Below are positions 19,859-27,209 of a DNA stretch of 45,582 bases, piece by piece; the stretch's first letter is position 1; each line of letters opens with the position of its first letter. Location of the stretch: positions 1 to 45,582 of IMG/VR virus record IMGVR_UViG_3300033145_000890, one strand, 5' to 3'. Position numbers and translations under genes: made by a program. The stretch comes from a virus. Below the pieces are notes generated by a model. It made no database searches. It was given only the letters and a program-made list of their open reading frames with translations, and was not told the origin of the DNA.

Positions 19859-20998
19859 GTGGCAAAGAAGAAAGCAGAAAACACACAGATTGTAAAATAC
19901 AGCGTAGCAGAAGCCGAGATTGCCAAGATGTCAGCAATCTATATGGACTTGGTAATAACTGACCTTGAAGACAAGGAACAATTCAATCAGGTTAGGGATG
20001 CTCGATTAGTTGTGAAGGGTAAAAGGGTAGCGGTTGAGAAAGAGCGCAAGGATCTCAAATCTGAGGCTTTGAAGTGGGGCAAAAAGGTAGATGGTAAGGC
20101 AAAACTCTTGTTTGGGTTGTTAGAACCCATCGAAACCCACCTTCAGGCTGAAGAAAACAAAGTAAAAGCCGAACAGGAGCGAATTGAGGCTGAAGAAGCT
20201 GAAAAGGAGCGCATAAAAAATCAGTTCAGAGTTAATGAACTTTTCAAGGTCGGATGTGTCCTGCCCTTCATAGAAATCGCCACCAAATCGGACGAAGAAT
20301 ATGCCGATCTTTTGCAGGGCAAGACTCAGGAGTTTGAAGCGGAGCAGGAGAAAAAAGAGAAGGGAGAGGCTGACAGAAAAGCCGAAGAAGCGCGTTTAAC
20401 GAAACAGAAAGAAGAGCAGGATGCCGAATCCGAACGATTAGCCAAAGCCAAGGCTGAACAGGAAGCCATAAATGAAAAGATCGAAAAGGACCGTATTAAA
20501 CTTGCAGATCAAAAACGAGACATGAGAGTACAAATGTTGATCAGCACAGGGCTATATCTCAAAGGGGAACAGTTTATCTACGATGACATTTTTGTGACCT
20601 GGGAAGAGCTCGTGGGAATGCCAGACTATGACTTTGCAGAACTTATTAGCACATTAAAGGTTGATATTGAAAACCGCAAGGATAAAGACCGGATCGCAAA
20701 AGAAGAAGCCGACAAGAAAGCGGCTGAAGAGGTCGAGGCTCAAGCCAAAAAGGATGCAGAGGATAATGCACTTGAAAAGAAAAATGCAGAGGAAACGGTA
20801 CTCAGGGACGCTGAAGAGGAAAAACGGCAGAAGGCATTGAAACCGATAAAGGACAGGATACATGATTATGCTGATGACTTATTAAAAGAGACCCCCCCGG
20901 TTTTTAAAGATCCCGTAGCGACGGCACTAATGACGTGGACGCAGGAGAAACTTTTTGAGCTTATAACGGAAATAAAAGAAAAAGCCGAGGCACTATAG
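19859..20998 (+). CDS. Coiled-coil recombination-associated protein, 379 residues
   Basis: GTG start at 19859 with AAAGGGGG upstream. Residues 20-110 are helical, then long Glu/Lys/Ala coiled coil (about 100-230 and 270-340) with a short globular stretch near 220-260 and a DUF1351-like end. Such proteins often sit by ERF/exonuclease genes in phages. A structural or partner role for recombination is inferred only from place and shape. Confidence 0.6.
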   Translation: MAKKKAENTQIVKYSVAEAEIAKMSAIYMDLVITDLEDKEQFNQVRDARLVVKGKRVAVEKERKDLKSEALKWGKKVDGKAKLLFGLLEPIETHLQAEENKVKAEQERIEAEEAEKERIKNQFRVNELFKVGCVLPFIEIATKSDEEYADLLQGKTQEFEAEQEKKEKGEADRKAEEARLTKQKEEQDAESERLAKAKAEQEAINEKIEKDRIKLADQKRDMRVQMLISTGLYLKGEQFIYDDIFVTWEELVGMPDYDFAELISTLKVDIENRKDKDRIAKEEADKKAAEEVEAQAKKDAEDNALEKKNAEETVLRDAEEEKRQKALKPIKDRIHDYADDLLKETPPVFKDPVATALMTWTQEKLFELITEIKEKAEAL

Positions 20999-21040
20999 CG
21001 GAAATTTTTCCGTCTATCACACTGTTCGGCATAAAACGTT

Positions 21041-21301
21041 ATGACCAAAAAGATACAATCAGCAAAATCGTGGATTGGAAAGAGGGTTGAGGCTCGCCAA
21101 GATAGTGGTTGGGGAACGCTATCTGGATATACCGGAATCGTGCAAGAAGATACCGGGCGGTCGATGGAAGAGGGTTGGTTTTCTTTTATCCCCGATGATG
21201 GAAAATATCCGGAAGGAATACTGGCTCATACACAGGAATTTTTTGCACCAAATGCCGAACAAGTCGTTTCAGTGGATGCCGAAAAAGCCCGGCACCGCTG
21301 A
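21041..21301 (+). CDS. Hypothetical protein, 86 residues
   Basis: Compact protein with aromatic and Gly/Asp-rich centre (GWGTLSGYTGIVQED, GWFSFIPDDGKYPEG), suggesting a small beta barrel (SH3-like). No good ribosome-binding site. A frame inside it starting at 21075 is a shadow. No family recognised. Confidence 0.6.
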   Translation: MTKKIQSAKSWIGKRVEARQDSGWGTLSGYTGIVQEDTGRSMEEGWFSFIPDDGKYPEGILAHTQEFFAPNAEQVVSVDAEKARHR

Positions 21302-21345
21302 AATCAGCGTTATACCCTGGAGAAAAACGCATTTTCATTAATCAA

Positions 21346-22485
21346 ATGAAAAAAATACTAACACACGGTGAACTTTTTGCAGGCATTTCTGGTTTCGGTC
21401 TTGGGTTTGAAAAGGCCGGAATCAAAACAAAATGGATGGTTGAAAAGGATTTAAACTGCCAAAAAGTTTTGAGATATCACTATCCCGAAATTAAATTGCT
21501 TTCGGATGTTGAAAAGTGTGGAGTCCATAACCTTGAACCAGTTGATATAATATCTTTTGGAAGTCCATGCCAAGACATGAGCGTTGCCGGACAGCGTGCT
21601 GGCATACAGGGTGAAAGATCTGGTCTATTTTTTGAAGCAACTCGCATAATAAAAGAAATGAGGGATAAATATGGAAGTCCAATTTTTGCTATTTGGGAAA
21701 ACGTCCCTGGAGCATTCAGTTCAAACGGTGGGGACGATTTCGGTAGCGTTCTCGCAGAAATGGCGAACATCGGGGCGTTGGACATCGCATGGACAGTGTT
21801 GGACTCGCAATATTTCGGAGTGGCGCAACGACGCCGCCGTGTGTTCCTTGTCGCAGATTTTGGAGGAAAACGTTCCGAGCAAATTTTATTTGAGTCCGAA
21901 AGCTTGTGCCGGAATCCTGCGGAGGGCAGAAAAACGGGGGAAGGAACTGCCGCTGGTGTTGTTCCAAGCCTTAATGCAAGTGGCCGGGGAGTTAGTCGCG
22001 CCGGCGAGAGTCGAGGACAAGACCCTGTAGTAGCTTGCCTTAGAAGTGGTGGTGGAGTGCCGAGTTCAAGAGGAGAGCATTTAATGGCTATCCCAGATAT
22101 TGCAATGGCTTTAACCGTAAGGGATTGCAAGGGTGCTGACAGCGATACAAAAGAGGGGCATTTGATTATCCAACAAGTCCAATGGGCTTCAGGCGCTGGA
22201 AACTGCGGAGTTATGAAACAAGGCGACAAAACAGCAGCTTTAAATTATGCAACAGATCCCAATCAAAATATAGTTCAATCAAATATGTTGGTCAGGAGGC
22301 TAACCCCAAGAGAGTGTGAAAGACTCCAAGGATTCCCTGACGATTTTACACGATATGGCATTGATAACAACAGAAACAAGGTCGAAATATCTGACACACA
22401 AAGGTATAAAATGATGGGAAATGCGGTTACGGTGAGCGTGCCCGAATGGATTGGAAAGAGGATAATTAAGCACGGGGAATCCTGA
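21346..22485 (+). CDS. DNA (cytosine-5) methyltransferase
   Basis: 379 residues. All main motifs are present in order: FAGISGFGLGFEKAG (I), GSPCQDMS with the catalytic Cys (IV), ENVPGAFSS (VI), QRRRRVFLVA (VIII), a variable target region (about 180-320), RRLTPRECERLQGFPDD (IX) and GNAVTVSVPEW (X). It methylates C5 of cytosine, probably to protect phage DNA from host restriction. No companion restriction gene is nearby. It is followed closely by a second methyltransferase. Confidence 0.92.
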   Translation: MKKILTHGELFAGISGFGLGFEKAGIKTKWMVEKDLNCQKVLRYHYPEIKLLSDVEKCGVHNLEPVDIISFGSPCQDMSVAGQRAGIQGERSGLFFEATRIIKEMRDKYGSPIFAIWENVPGAFSSNGGDDFGSVLAEMANIGALDIAWTVLDSQYFGVAQRRRRVFLVADFGGKRSEQILFESESLCRNPAEGRKTGEGTAAGVVPSLNASGRGVSRAGESRGQDPVVACLRSGGGVPSSRGEHLMAIPDIAMALTVRDCKGADSDTKEGHLIIQQVQWASGAGNCGVMKQGDKTAALNYATDPNQNIVQSNMLVRRLTPRECERLQGFPDDFTRYGIDNNRNKVEISDTQRYKMMGNAVTVSVPEWIGKRIIKHGES

Positions 22486-22535
22486 AACCAAACAACTAAG
22501 GAGCAACAATGGAACTGGGATAGAGGTAAGTTGAT

Positions 22536-22649
22536 ATGAAACCATACTGGCAACAAGACGGAAATAAGATTTATCAAGGACACGTTTTAGACGTGCTAAA
22601 GGAGATGCCGGAGGCGAGTGTTCACTGTGTTGTGACCTCGCCTCCATAA
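22536..22649 (+). CDS. Second DNA methyltransferase, N-terminal fragment before in-frame TAA
   Basis: Frame from ATG 22536 gives 37 residues (KIYQGHVLDVLKEMPEASV) ending TSPP, then TAA 22647-22649. The expected catalytic motif is SPPYWGLRDY. Here SPP and YWGLRDY are separated by exactly nine bases (TAA GTG CTT). Without these nine bases the gene would be whole. See the next entry. Confidence 0.75.
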   Translation: MKPYWQQDGNKIYQGHVLDVLKEMPEASVHCVVTSPP

Positions 22650-24410
22650 GTGCTTTACTGGGGCCTTAGAGACTATCAATTACCACCTATGATTTGGGAT
22701 TCTGAGCCGCCTGATGTTTGTGAAGGTGGGCGGGATCATATTTGGGGGGATGAAAACATCAAAGCCTATGTACCTAAAAGAGATCATGACGGAGCTAATG
22801 GTTTTAGCGACACAAGAGGAACGGAACCATCAAGGGCGGGTTTTGTTACTGAATTGAAACAAGGTCAATTCTGCCAAGTTTGCGGAGCATGGCGGGGATG
22901 CCTAGGCCTTGAGCCCACACCTGAGCTATTTATTAAACACATGGTCGAAATCTTCCGTGAGGTACGCAGGGTTTTGAGAAGCGATGGAAGTTGCTGGCTT
23001 AATTTAGGTGACTCGATGCAAAAAAAACAGCTTCAAATGATCCCTGCCCGTGTTGCCCTTGCGCTTCAGGCCGATGGCTGGTGGCTACGGTCTGCAATGC
23101 CATGGGTAAAAAGGAGCGCGATGCCAGAAAGCTGTTCAGACCGTCCGGCGAGTGCATTGGAGTATATGTTTCTGCTTACAAAATCGGCCAAGTATTATTT
23201 TGATATGCAGGCGATACGGAAAGAGCATAAACCGGAAAGTACGGAAAGATATAAACATAACTTTAACCGTGAGAAAATAAGCGGTTCTGGATATGTAATG
23301 GCAGATAGTTACAGTTCTGTTTATGGCAACCCTTCAGGCCGCAACTTCCGCAATACCGACCTATTCTTTGAATCCCTTGAACCGCCGTTTGGGGCTATTT
23401 TTGCCGGTGATGAACTTGTGGGTTTGGACATTAACCCGAAGGGATTTTCTGAAGCGCATTTTGCAACATTTCCGCCGAGGTTGCCGGAGGTTGCTATCTT
23501 TGCCGGAACGAGTGAAAAAGGATGCTGTGCTGAGTGTGGTGCTCCATGGGAGAGAAAAAAGGTTGACAAACATACTGACAGTTGCGATACTGATAGTTAT
23601 GAAAACAAAGCAATGCAAAGTGTGTCTGAAGCCGAAACCGATCAATCAATTTCGACCCCCAACCCGAAAGACATGCAATCAATGTGCGGCCAAGCAACGC
23701 ATATTGGATTGGTGGGCAAACAGAGAACAGAACCTGGCGAAAGGGAAGCTATACAGGGATACCAACAAGAAAAAAGTGAGGGTAAAGAAAAAAAGATATT
23801 CCCAAACGGATCAGGGCCGAAAGAATATGAGAGCGGGATGCAATCGGTATTATCAGAAACTAACGGGGACGGAAGAGGGCAGGAAGAAGGTCAGGGAAAA
23901 GTCTCGGAAATATTCAAAGACGGAGAAAGGCCAAATCAACGGAAGAATCAGATGCAGTCGGAGAAGGGCACTTTTGGTGGGAGCAATAGGAAACTTTTCA
24001 GCCGACGACTGGATAAATATACTGAGGAAACAGAAAAACAAGTGCCATTATTGTCAAAAACAATTCAATCAGAAAAGACTCCCCACGATAGACCATGTAA
24101 TACCTCTAACGAAGGGCGGAAACCACGACAAGACGAATATAGTGGCGGCTTGCCGTCCGTGCAATTCAAAGAAGTGGAACCGTCTCTTGTAAAATCCAAA
24201 ACAACCGGCTGGAAACCCATCTGTAAATGCAACACCGATAAAAAACCTTGCACCATACTTGACCCCTTCGGCGGGGCCATGACAACGGCAATCGTAGCGC
24301 ATAAGCACAATAGAAATTTTATTATGATTGAGCTATCAAAGAAATATATTGACAATATTGGAATACCGAGAATTGAAAATGAGACAAGACAACTAAAATT
24401 ATTCAGTTAA
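22650..24410 (+). CDS. Second DNA methyltransferase (N4-cytosine or N6-adenine), main body
   Basis: 586 residues if translation restarts at the GTG directly behind the TAA. It holds YWGLRDY, the core helix region (ACRVALALQADGWWLRSAMPWVKRSAMPESC-like, about 130-160), a Cys ribbon (GCCAECGAPW, about 290), the closing motif TTGWKPICKCN and DPFGGAMTTAI (the AdoMet-binding FxGxG), and a clamp-type tail QLKLF. Order and motifs fit the permuted beta class. The stretch between the ribbon and GWKPICKC is about 200 residues, far longer than usual, and contains an HNH gene in another frame. GTG right after the stop allows re-initiation and two-piece assembly; alternatively the gene is dead. Confidence 0.78.
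   Translation: MLYWGLRDYQLPPMIWDSEPPDVCEGGRDHIWGDENIKAYVPKRDHDGANGFSDTRGTEPSRAGFVTELKQGQFCQVCGAWRGCLGLEPTPELFIKHMVEIFREVRRVLRSDGSCWLNLGDSMQKKQLQMIPARVALALQADGWWLRSAMPWVKRSAMPESCSDRPASALEYMFLLTKSAKYYFDMQAIRKEHKPESTERYKHNFNREKISGSGYVMADSYSSVYGNPSGRNFRNTDLFFESLEPPFGAIFAGDELVGLDINPKGFSEAHFATFPPRLPEVAIFAGTSEKGCCAECGAPWERKKVDKHTDSCDTDSYENKAMQSVSEAETDQSISTPNPKDMQSMCGQATHIGLVGKQRTEPGEREAIQGYQQEKSEGKEKKIFPNGSGPKEYESGMQSVLSETNGDGRGQEEGQGKVSEIFKDGERPNQRKNQMQSEKGTFGGSNRKLFSRRLDKYTEETEKQVPLLSKTIQSEKTPHDRPCNTSNEGRKPRQDEYSGGLPSVQFKEVEPSLVKSKTTGWKPICKCNTDKKPCTILDPFGGAMTTAIVAHKHNRNFIMIELSKKYIDNIGIPRIENETRQLKLFS
23599..24192 (+). CDS. HNH endonuclease nested in the methyltransferase gene, other frame
   Basis: 197 residues from ATG 23599. 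An N-terminal zinc ribbon (KQCKVCLKPKPINQF, CNQCAAK), a basic repeat region (Lys/Tyr-rich, about 60-130), then the HNH domain CHYCQKQF ... DHVIPLTKGGNHDKTN ... CRPCNSKKW (about 165-197). It is the standard architecture of phage free-standing HNH enzymes, reading +1 to the methyltransferase, whose frame stays open throughout. No clear ribosome-binding site. It looks like a homing gene inserted into the linker so that the host protein still reads through. Confidence 0.78.
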   Translation: MKTKQCKVCLKPKPINQFRPPTRKTCNQCAAKQRILDWWANREQNLAKGKLYRDTNKKKVRVKKKRYSQTDQGRKNMRAGCNRYYQKLTGTEEGRKKVREKSRKYSKTEKGQINGRIRCSRRRALLVGAIGNFSADDWINILRKQKNKCHYCQKQFNQKRLPTIDHVIPLTKGGNHDKTNIVAACRPCNSKKWNRLL

Positions 24411-24418
24411 GGAGCAAC

Positions 24419-24571
24419 ATGACCCCCGATCAAAAAGCAACATTCGATTGCCTGGAAAGCGTAATCAATGAGCCCCGGCAAGATGGACTGCTCGATACAA
24501 TACGACTCAGCATTCAAAGAGCACAAAGCAGAAATGCTAAAGCCGCCGGAAAAACAGACTTTCTGGTTTAG
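24419..24571 (+). CDS. Small protein behind the methyltransferase, 50 residues
   Basis: GGAG precedes ATG 24419, eight bases behind the methyltransferase stop. Product is helical with CLES and an RQDGLLDTIRLS stretch. No family recognised. Confidence 0.55.
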   Translation: MTPDQKATFDCLESVINEPRQDGLLDTIRLSIQRAQSRNAKAAGKTDFLV

Positions 24572-24629
24572 GTTTTTACAGTTGTTCATAACCCGCGCCT
24601 CCGACAGACGCCGCCGTCCGTGACCCTGT

Positions 24630-24663
24630 GCCTTAATGGCATTTAGCAGGGTGCCATTAAGGC
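24630..24663. repeat. Perfect 12-bp inverted repeat (about 15 bp with a wobble)
   Basis: GCCTTAATGGCA (24630-24641) and its reverse complement (24652-24663) flank a 10-base loop; three more pairs are possible outside. No U tract follows, so it is not a simple terminator. Confidence 0.75.
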
Positions 24664-24769
24664 GCAAGCTGAGTTCTACCAAGCTCCCCTCGATAAGCGG
24701 GTGGCAACTCTCTAATCGCCCATCTCATACGGCACGAGTTGTTTTTTACAGCAAGGGGGGCATGACGGC

Positions 24770-24812
24770 GTAAACCGACCAAGCGACCGAATGGCCAGCT
24801 TGGTCGGTTTAC
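24770..24812. repeat. Perfect 15-bp inverted repeat
   Basis: GTAAACCGACCAAGC (24770-24784) and its reverse complement (24798-24812) flank a 13-base loop. It lies in front of and inside the start of the QLSMFD peptide frame, so a folded message would hide ATG 24791 in the loop. Confidence 0.75.
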
Positions 24813-24901
24813 ATAAACCTTGGATGAAAACCAAACCGGATTACGATCAAATTTTTATTCTGGAAAATGACAAGCCTGTACAGTTGAGCATGTTTGACTA
24901 A
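24791..24901 (+). CDS. Short peptide ending in a beta-clamp-type motif, 36 residues
   Basis: From ATG 24791 the peptide is MASLVGLHKPWMKTKPDYDQ and onward, ending PVQLSMFD. QLSMFD at the extreme C-terminus fits the QL(S/D)LF bacterial sliding-clamp-binding motif; the methyltransferase upstream ends QLKLFS. The frame is open further upstream without an ATG. Could be the tail of a lost protein or a real clamp-binding peptide. Confidence 0.35.
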   Translation: MASLVGLHKPWMKTKPDYDQIFILENDKPVQLSMFD

Positions 24902-24954
24902 AAAAGGCGATTAGCGGTGATTGTGGGGATAACATAAAATAAGCAGGAGGAAAT

Positions 24955-25251
24955 ATGTATCTTGAATTTTGGACAACCCTTATTGTTGTAGCAAAAGAGC
25001 AATCTATAAAAGCGGCGAAATCCCTGAAAGCCAATTGCAATTATGTTGACAATTGGTGCTGGATTTTTGAGGGCGATATCGAATGCCTTGAAGATGATGG
25101 CGTAATATTCAAGACTGTTTCAGAAGGTGCAGTTCCGTGCCTTGGCGATATGTCTAAGGCCGAACTTGTTGAACTTTGCGAAGATGTTTTTGGAGTAAAT
25201 ATTTATAGCCAGTCGTTTAGGGTAATAAATGACGCTGACACGCCAAAATAA
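24955..25251 (+). CDS. Hypothetical protein, 98 residues
   Basis: Strong AGGAGG before ATG 24955. Mostly acidic with scattered Cys (about residues 28, 35, 44, 62, 76) and no obvious zinc pattern. Last gene of the rightward operon, ending five bases from the convergent lysis operon. No family recognised. Confidence 0.65.
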   Translation: MYLEFWTTLIVVAKEQSIKAAKSLKANCNYVDNWCWIFEGDIECLEDDGVIFKTVSEGAVPCLGDMSKAELVELCEDVFGVNIYSQSFRVINDADTPK

Positions 25252-25256
25252 GAAAA

Positions 25257-25502
25257 CTACTTATCAATAATAGCGTCCTTGCCTTCATCTTCTTCAATCG
25301 CATCAATGCTATGATTAGGGTCTATCCTATCTAACCCCCAGTCAATTATTCTCGATACTGGCCGGCGCCATGGTATTTTACCACCGTGTTTGAGCTTCAG
25401 TTTTCCGAGTCGGGAAGAAAAAACCTCATCCGGGTCTCCTCCTAAAAACGTGTTAAATAACTGGTCAATACTAATCAAGACATTTAAAAGATATTTACCC
25501 AT
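25257..25502 (-). CDS. Conserved phage protein near lysis genes, 81 residues
   Basis: LISIDQLFNTFLGGDPDEVF (about 9-28) is the signature of a small protein family common beside phage lysis or tail genes (IDQL-NTLLGG-PDETLSSR). Role unknown. It overlaps the upstream membrane gene by 8 bases and is the last gene of the late operon. Confidence 0.75.
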   Translation of the reverse strand: MGKYLLNVLISIDQLFNTFLGGDPDEVFSSRLGKLKLKHGGKIPWRRPVSRIIDWGLDRIDPNHSIDAIEEDEGKDAIIDK

Positions 25503-25662
25503 TTTTCACCGTTGCCCTGCCTATCGCAATTCCAAACAGTCCCAAAAATGCCTTTTCAGCCAGCGTCATAGCGGATTCTGATACACCCGGGATGGCCATT
25601 GCAGCCACGCAGATCAGCATGACTGAAATAATTACAAGATCTTTGTCGTCATAGTCTTTCAT
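25495..25662 (-). CDS. Small two-helix membrane protein, holin candidate, 55 residues
   Basis: AGAGG precedes ATG 25662. Two hydrophobic segments are visible (LVIISVMLICVAAMAI, about 9-24; EKAFLGLFGIAIGRATV, about 36-52) with a charged N-terminus (MKDYDDKD). Size, topology and place in the lysis cluster fit a small holin. It overlaps both neighbours. Evidence is structural only. Confidence 0.6.
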   Translation of the reverse strand: MKDYDDKDLVIISVMLICVAAMAIPGVSESAMTLAEKAFLGLFGIAIGRATVKNG

Positions 25663-25665
25663 GTT

Positions 25666-26085
25666 TTACCTCTTTATATTCTTGGGCGCGTGAGGCGAAA
25701 CCTTCCATCGAAGCCCAAACAACGGATTGTCCCCCTGGTTTTCGATCTCATCAGCCCAATTAATTACGGATTCGTCTTCACCGTCAAAGGCTGACACTCC
25801 GACATAATACCGACCTTTTACATTGAGTGTCACGGTATAGGATAAACCGGTCAATCCGTCTGCAATCATTGTTGGAGTCGTCTTGTCTGGATCTGTGTCA
25901 GCATTGACCAGGTGTATTCGATACTGAATGGTTCCGGTTATCGGATCGCCGTCAACATCAGTCGTAACGGCACTCCATTCGACAGTAGCTTCATTCGCGT
26001 TGTGAAAGGTAACTTCGGCATTTGCAAAACTTGACATTGCCACCATCGTTAGTAAACAAATAAATAAAGCTATAAACTTTTTCAT
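25666..26085 (-). CDS. Exported fibronectin-III-like protein with signal peptide, 139 residues
   Basis: ATG 26085 is preferred to the TTG six bases upstream because GGAG sits eight bases from it. The first 21 residues are a Sec signal peptide (MKKFIALFICLLTMVAMSSF then ANA). The rest is a beta-sandwich of FN3 type (VTFHNANEATVEWSAV, GTIQYRIHLVNAD, RYYVGVSAFDGE). FN3-type folds in phages bind cell surfaces; here it would be exported. Placed inside the lysis cluster. Confidence 0.78.
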   Translation of the reverse strand: MKKFIALFICLLTMVAMSSFANAEVTFHNANEATVEWSAVTTDVDGDPITGTIQYRIHLVNADTDPDKTTPTMIADGLTGLSYTVTLNVKGRYYVGVSAFDGEDESVINWADEIENQGDNPLFGLRWKVSPHAPKNIKR

Positions 26086-26495
26086 GTCCAACTCTCCTTT
26101 ATTAACAAATGAAACTGTTTGTATCGACCCATTATATCCAGCCAGTTATTAAAGGTCTGGCCTGAACTTAAAACTGCCCTATTATCCTTTAATACTCCAA
26201 TCTCACCACCAAGAATGATACAGCCCTCAGTGTGATCGACTGTGTTGCCTCTGTGAAATAAAATGTTTGACCTACCAGGGACATTTTCAACTTCAAATGT
26301 TGTTGCAAATCTCTGAGATATAATCCTTTGACACTCGTAACATCCGGCAGGAATACAACTTACCCTCTTGACGTTTCCAAATTCGGGAGGTTCCAGGGTC
26401 CAGCAAAATATTTCCGTCTGGATTAAAAGAATCCCGAACATGCCGAACCGGAAATTGTCTTCAAGGCGAATGATTTTTACGAGTGGGTCGATCAT
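26082..26495 (-). CDS. DUF5675 protein, likely endolysin-type domain, 137 residues
   Basis: FCWTLEPPEFGNVKRVSCIPAG (about 31-52, quoted in part), TFEVENVPGRSNILFHRGN and EGCIILGG match DUF5675, a phage family whose conserved His/Cys/Asp residues and lysis-gene setting suggest peptidoglycan cleavage. No signal peptide, so it would need a holin. It overlaps the upstream membrane gene. Confidence 0.7.
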   Translation of the reverse strand: MIDPLVKIIRLEDNFRFGMFGILLIQTEIFCWTLEPPEFGNVKRVSCIPAGCYECQRIISQRFATTFEVENVPGRSNILFHRGNTVDHTEGCIILGGEIGVLKDNRAVLSSGQTFNNWLDIMGRYKQFHLLIKESWT

Positions 26496-26845
26496 TTGCC
26501 ATCATCCTTTTTAAATTCCGCAGCAAATACCGCCAAGCTCTTATCAATCCCGGCAATATTCTTTTTTATTCCGTCAAAATCCTCACTTCCTTTGTCGAGT
26601 CGCTTTTCATGAGAATTCAACACACTTTTATATGTTGCCAAGCGCGAATCAACGCCTGTTTTCCATTTGAAGCACTCTGAAGATCCCAAGACACTGTGAA
26701 CGTCAGGTTGCTCGATTACGGGTTGCTCTTTGGTTTGATTGCCATTTCGATTTTTCAGCCAGTCAAATATGATTCTACCACTAATACCGACTCCGGTTCC
26801 CATGGCCACAAGTCCAACATAATTTATCAGGTTTGGATCACTCAT
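26492..26845 (-). CDS. Membrane-anchored coiled-coil protein, spanin- or holin-like, 117 residues
   Basis: An N-terminal membrane helix (YVGLVAMGTGVGISGRIIFD) is followed by a long hydrophilic helical tail (SVLNSHEKRLDKGSEDF...). This shape suits an i-spanin or accessory holin next to the lysin gene. The start overlaps the 35-residue gene; no family name can be given. Confidence 0.6.
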   Translation of the reverse strand: MSDPNLINYVGLVAMGTGVGISGRIIFDWLKNRNGNQTKEQPVIEQPDVHSVLGSSECFKWKTGVDSRLATYKSVLNSHEKRLDKGSEDFDGIKKNIAGIDKSLAVFAAEFKKDDGK

Positions 26846-26945
26846 TTTTCGCCTCTGTTTGTTGACAGCCCAGGCAGCTCGTATTATTCGCTCTTAGCCA
26901 TCTCGCCCTGGTTGCGAGTCGGTTAGGGCTATCGGTTCCGGGCAT
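26838..26945 (-). CDS. Small protein with CLGC motif, 35 residues
   Basis: From ATG 26945 (shared GGAG with an ATG five bases upstream) the product ends ANNTSCLGCQQTEAKNE and its TGA overlaps the next start. A second frame from ATG 26950 gives only 18 residues. Missed by length filters. Confidence 0.45.
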   Translation of the reverse strand: MPGTDSPNRLATRARWLRANNTSCLGCQQTEAKNE

Positions 26946-26951
26946 TCCATT

Positions 26952-27209
26952 TTAATCTCCAGTTCCGATTTCTACATCAGGCATGTTCATAAACATAATA
27001 CCCAAAGCTTGTTCAACCATTCCCGGTCTGCCTCTACCATCACAAATCATTTCAATATCACCGTCTTTGCTCAATTTGAAAGTAATCATATCATCTTTCT
27101 GAGCTTTTATAGTATAAATGGTTTGATCAGGCAAAATGATTTCTCTTTTCACGGAGCAAGCCATGAGAGATAAACTCAATATAATTATAAGTCCCCATCG
27201 TGCTACCAT
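26952..27209 (-). CDS. Small lipoprotein, o-spanin candidate, 85 residues
   Basis: GGGAGG precedes ATG 27209. The signal peptide ends in the lipobox SLMAC (Cys about 18), so a short lipoprotein would sit in the membrane. It ends DVEIGTGD. Location directly before the lysis genes fits an outer-membrane spanin (Rz1-like), but it lacks the usual proline-rich tail. Confidence 0.65.
   Translation of the reverse strand: MVARWGLIIILSLSLMACSVKREIILPDQTIYTIKAQKDDMITFKLSKDGDIEMICDGRGRPGMVEQALGIMFMNMPDVEIGTGD

Larger units (their letters stand above)
24572..24954. other. Region with two long inverted repeats and no solid gene
   Basis: About 380 bases between the 50-residue and 98-residue genes. It holds inverted repeats at 24630-24663 and 24770-24812 and a short frame ending QLSMFD (24791-24901). 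Frames here are broken in pieces, suggesting a decayed gene, an origin, or structured RNA. Confidence 0.6.

Noticed and set aside
21480-22229. 249-residue minus-strand frame
   Set aside because: It runs antisense to the cytosine methyltransferase, whose full motif set is intact, so it is a shadow.
23323-23598. N-terminal extension of the nested HNH frame
   Set aside because: The 92 residues upstream of ATG 23599 are out-of-frame methyltransferase sequence; the zinc ribbon begins right after ATG 23599.
24636-24773. 45-codon frame starting inside the 12-bp inverted repeat
   Set aside because: No ribosome-binding site, start inside a stem, and no recognisable protein features.
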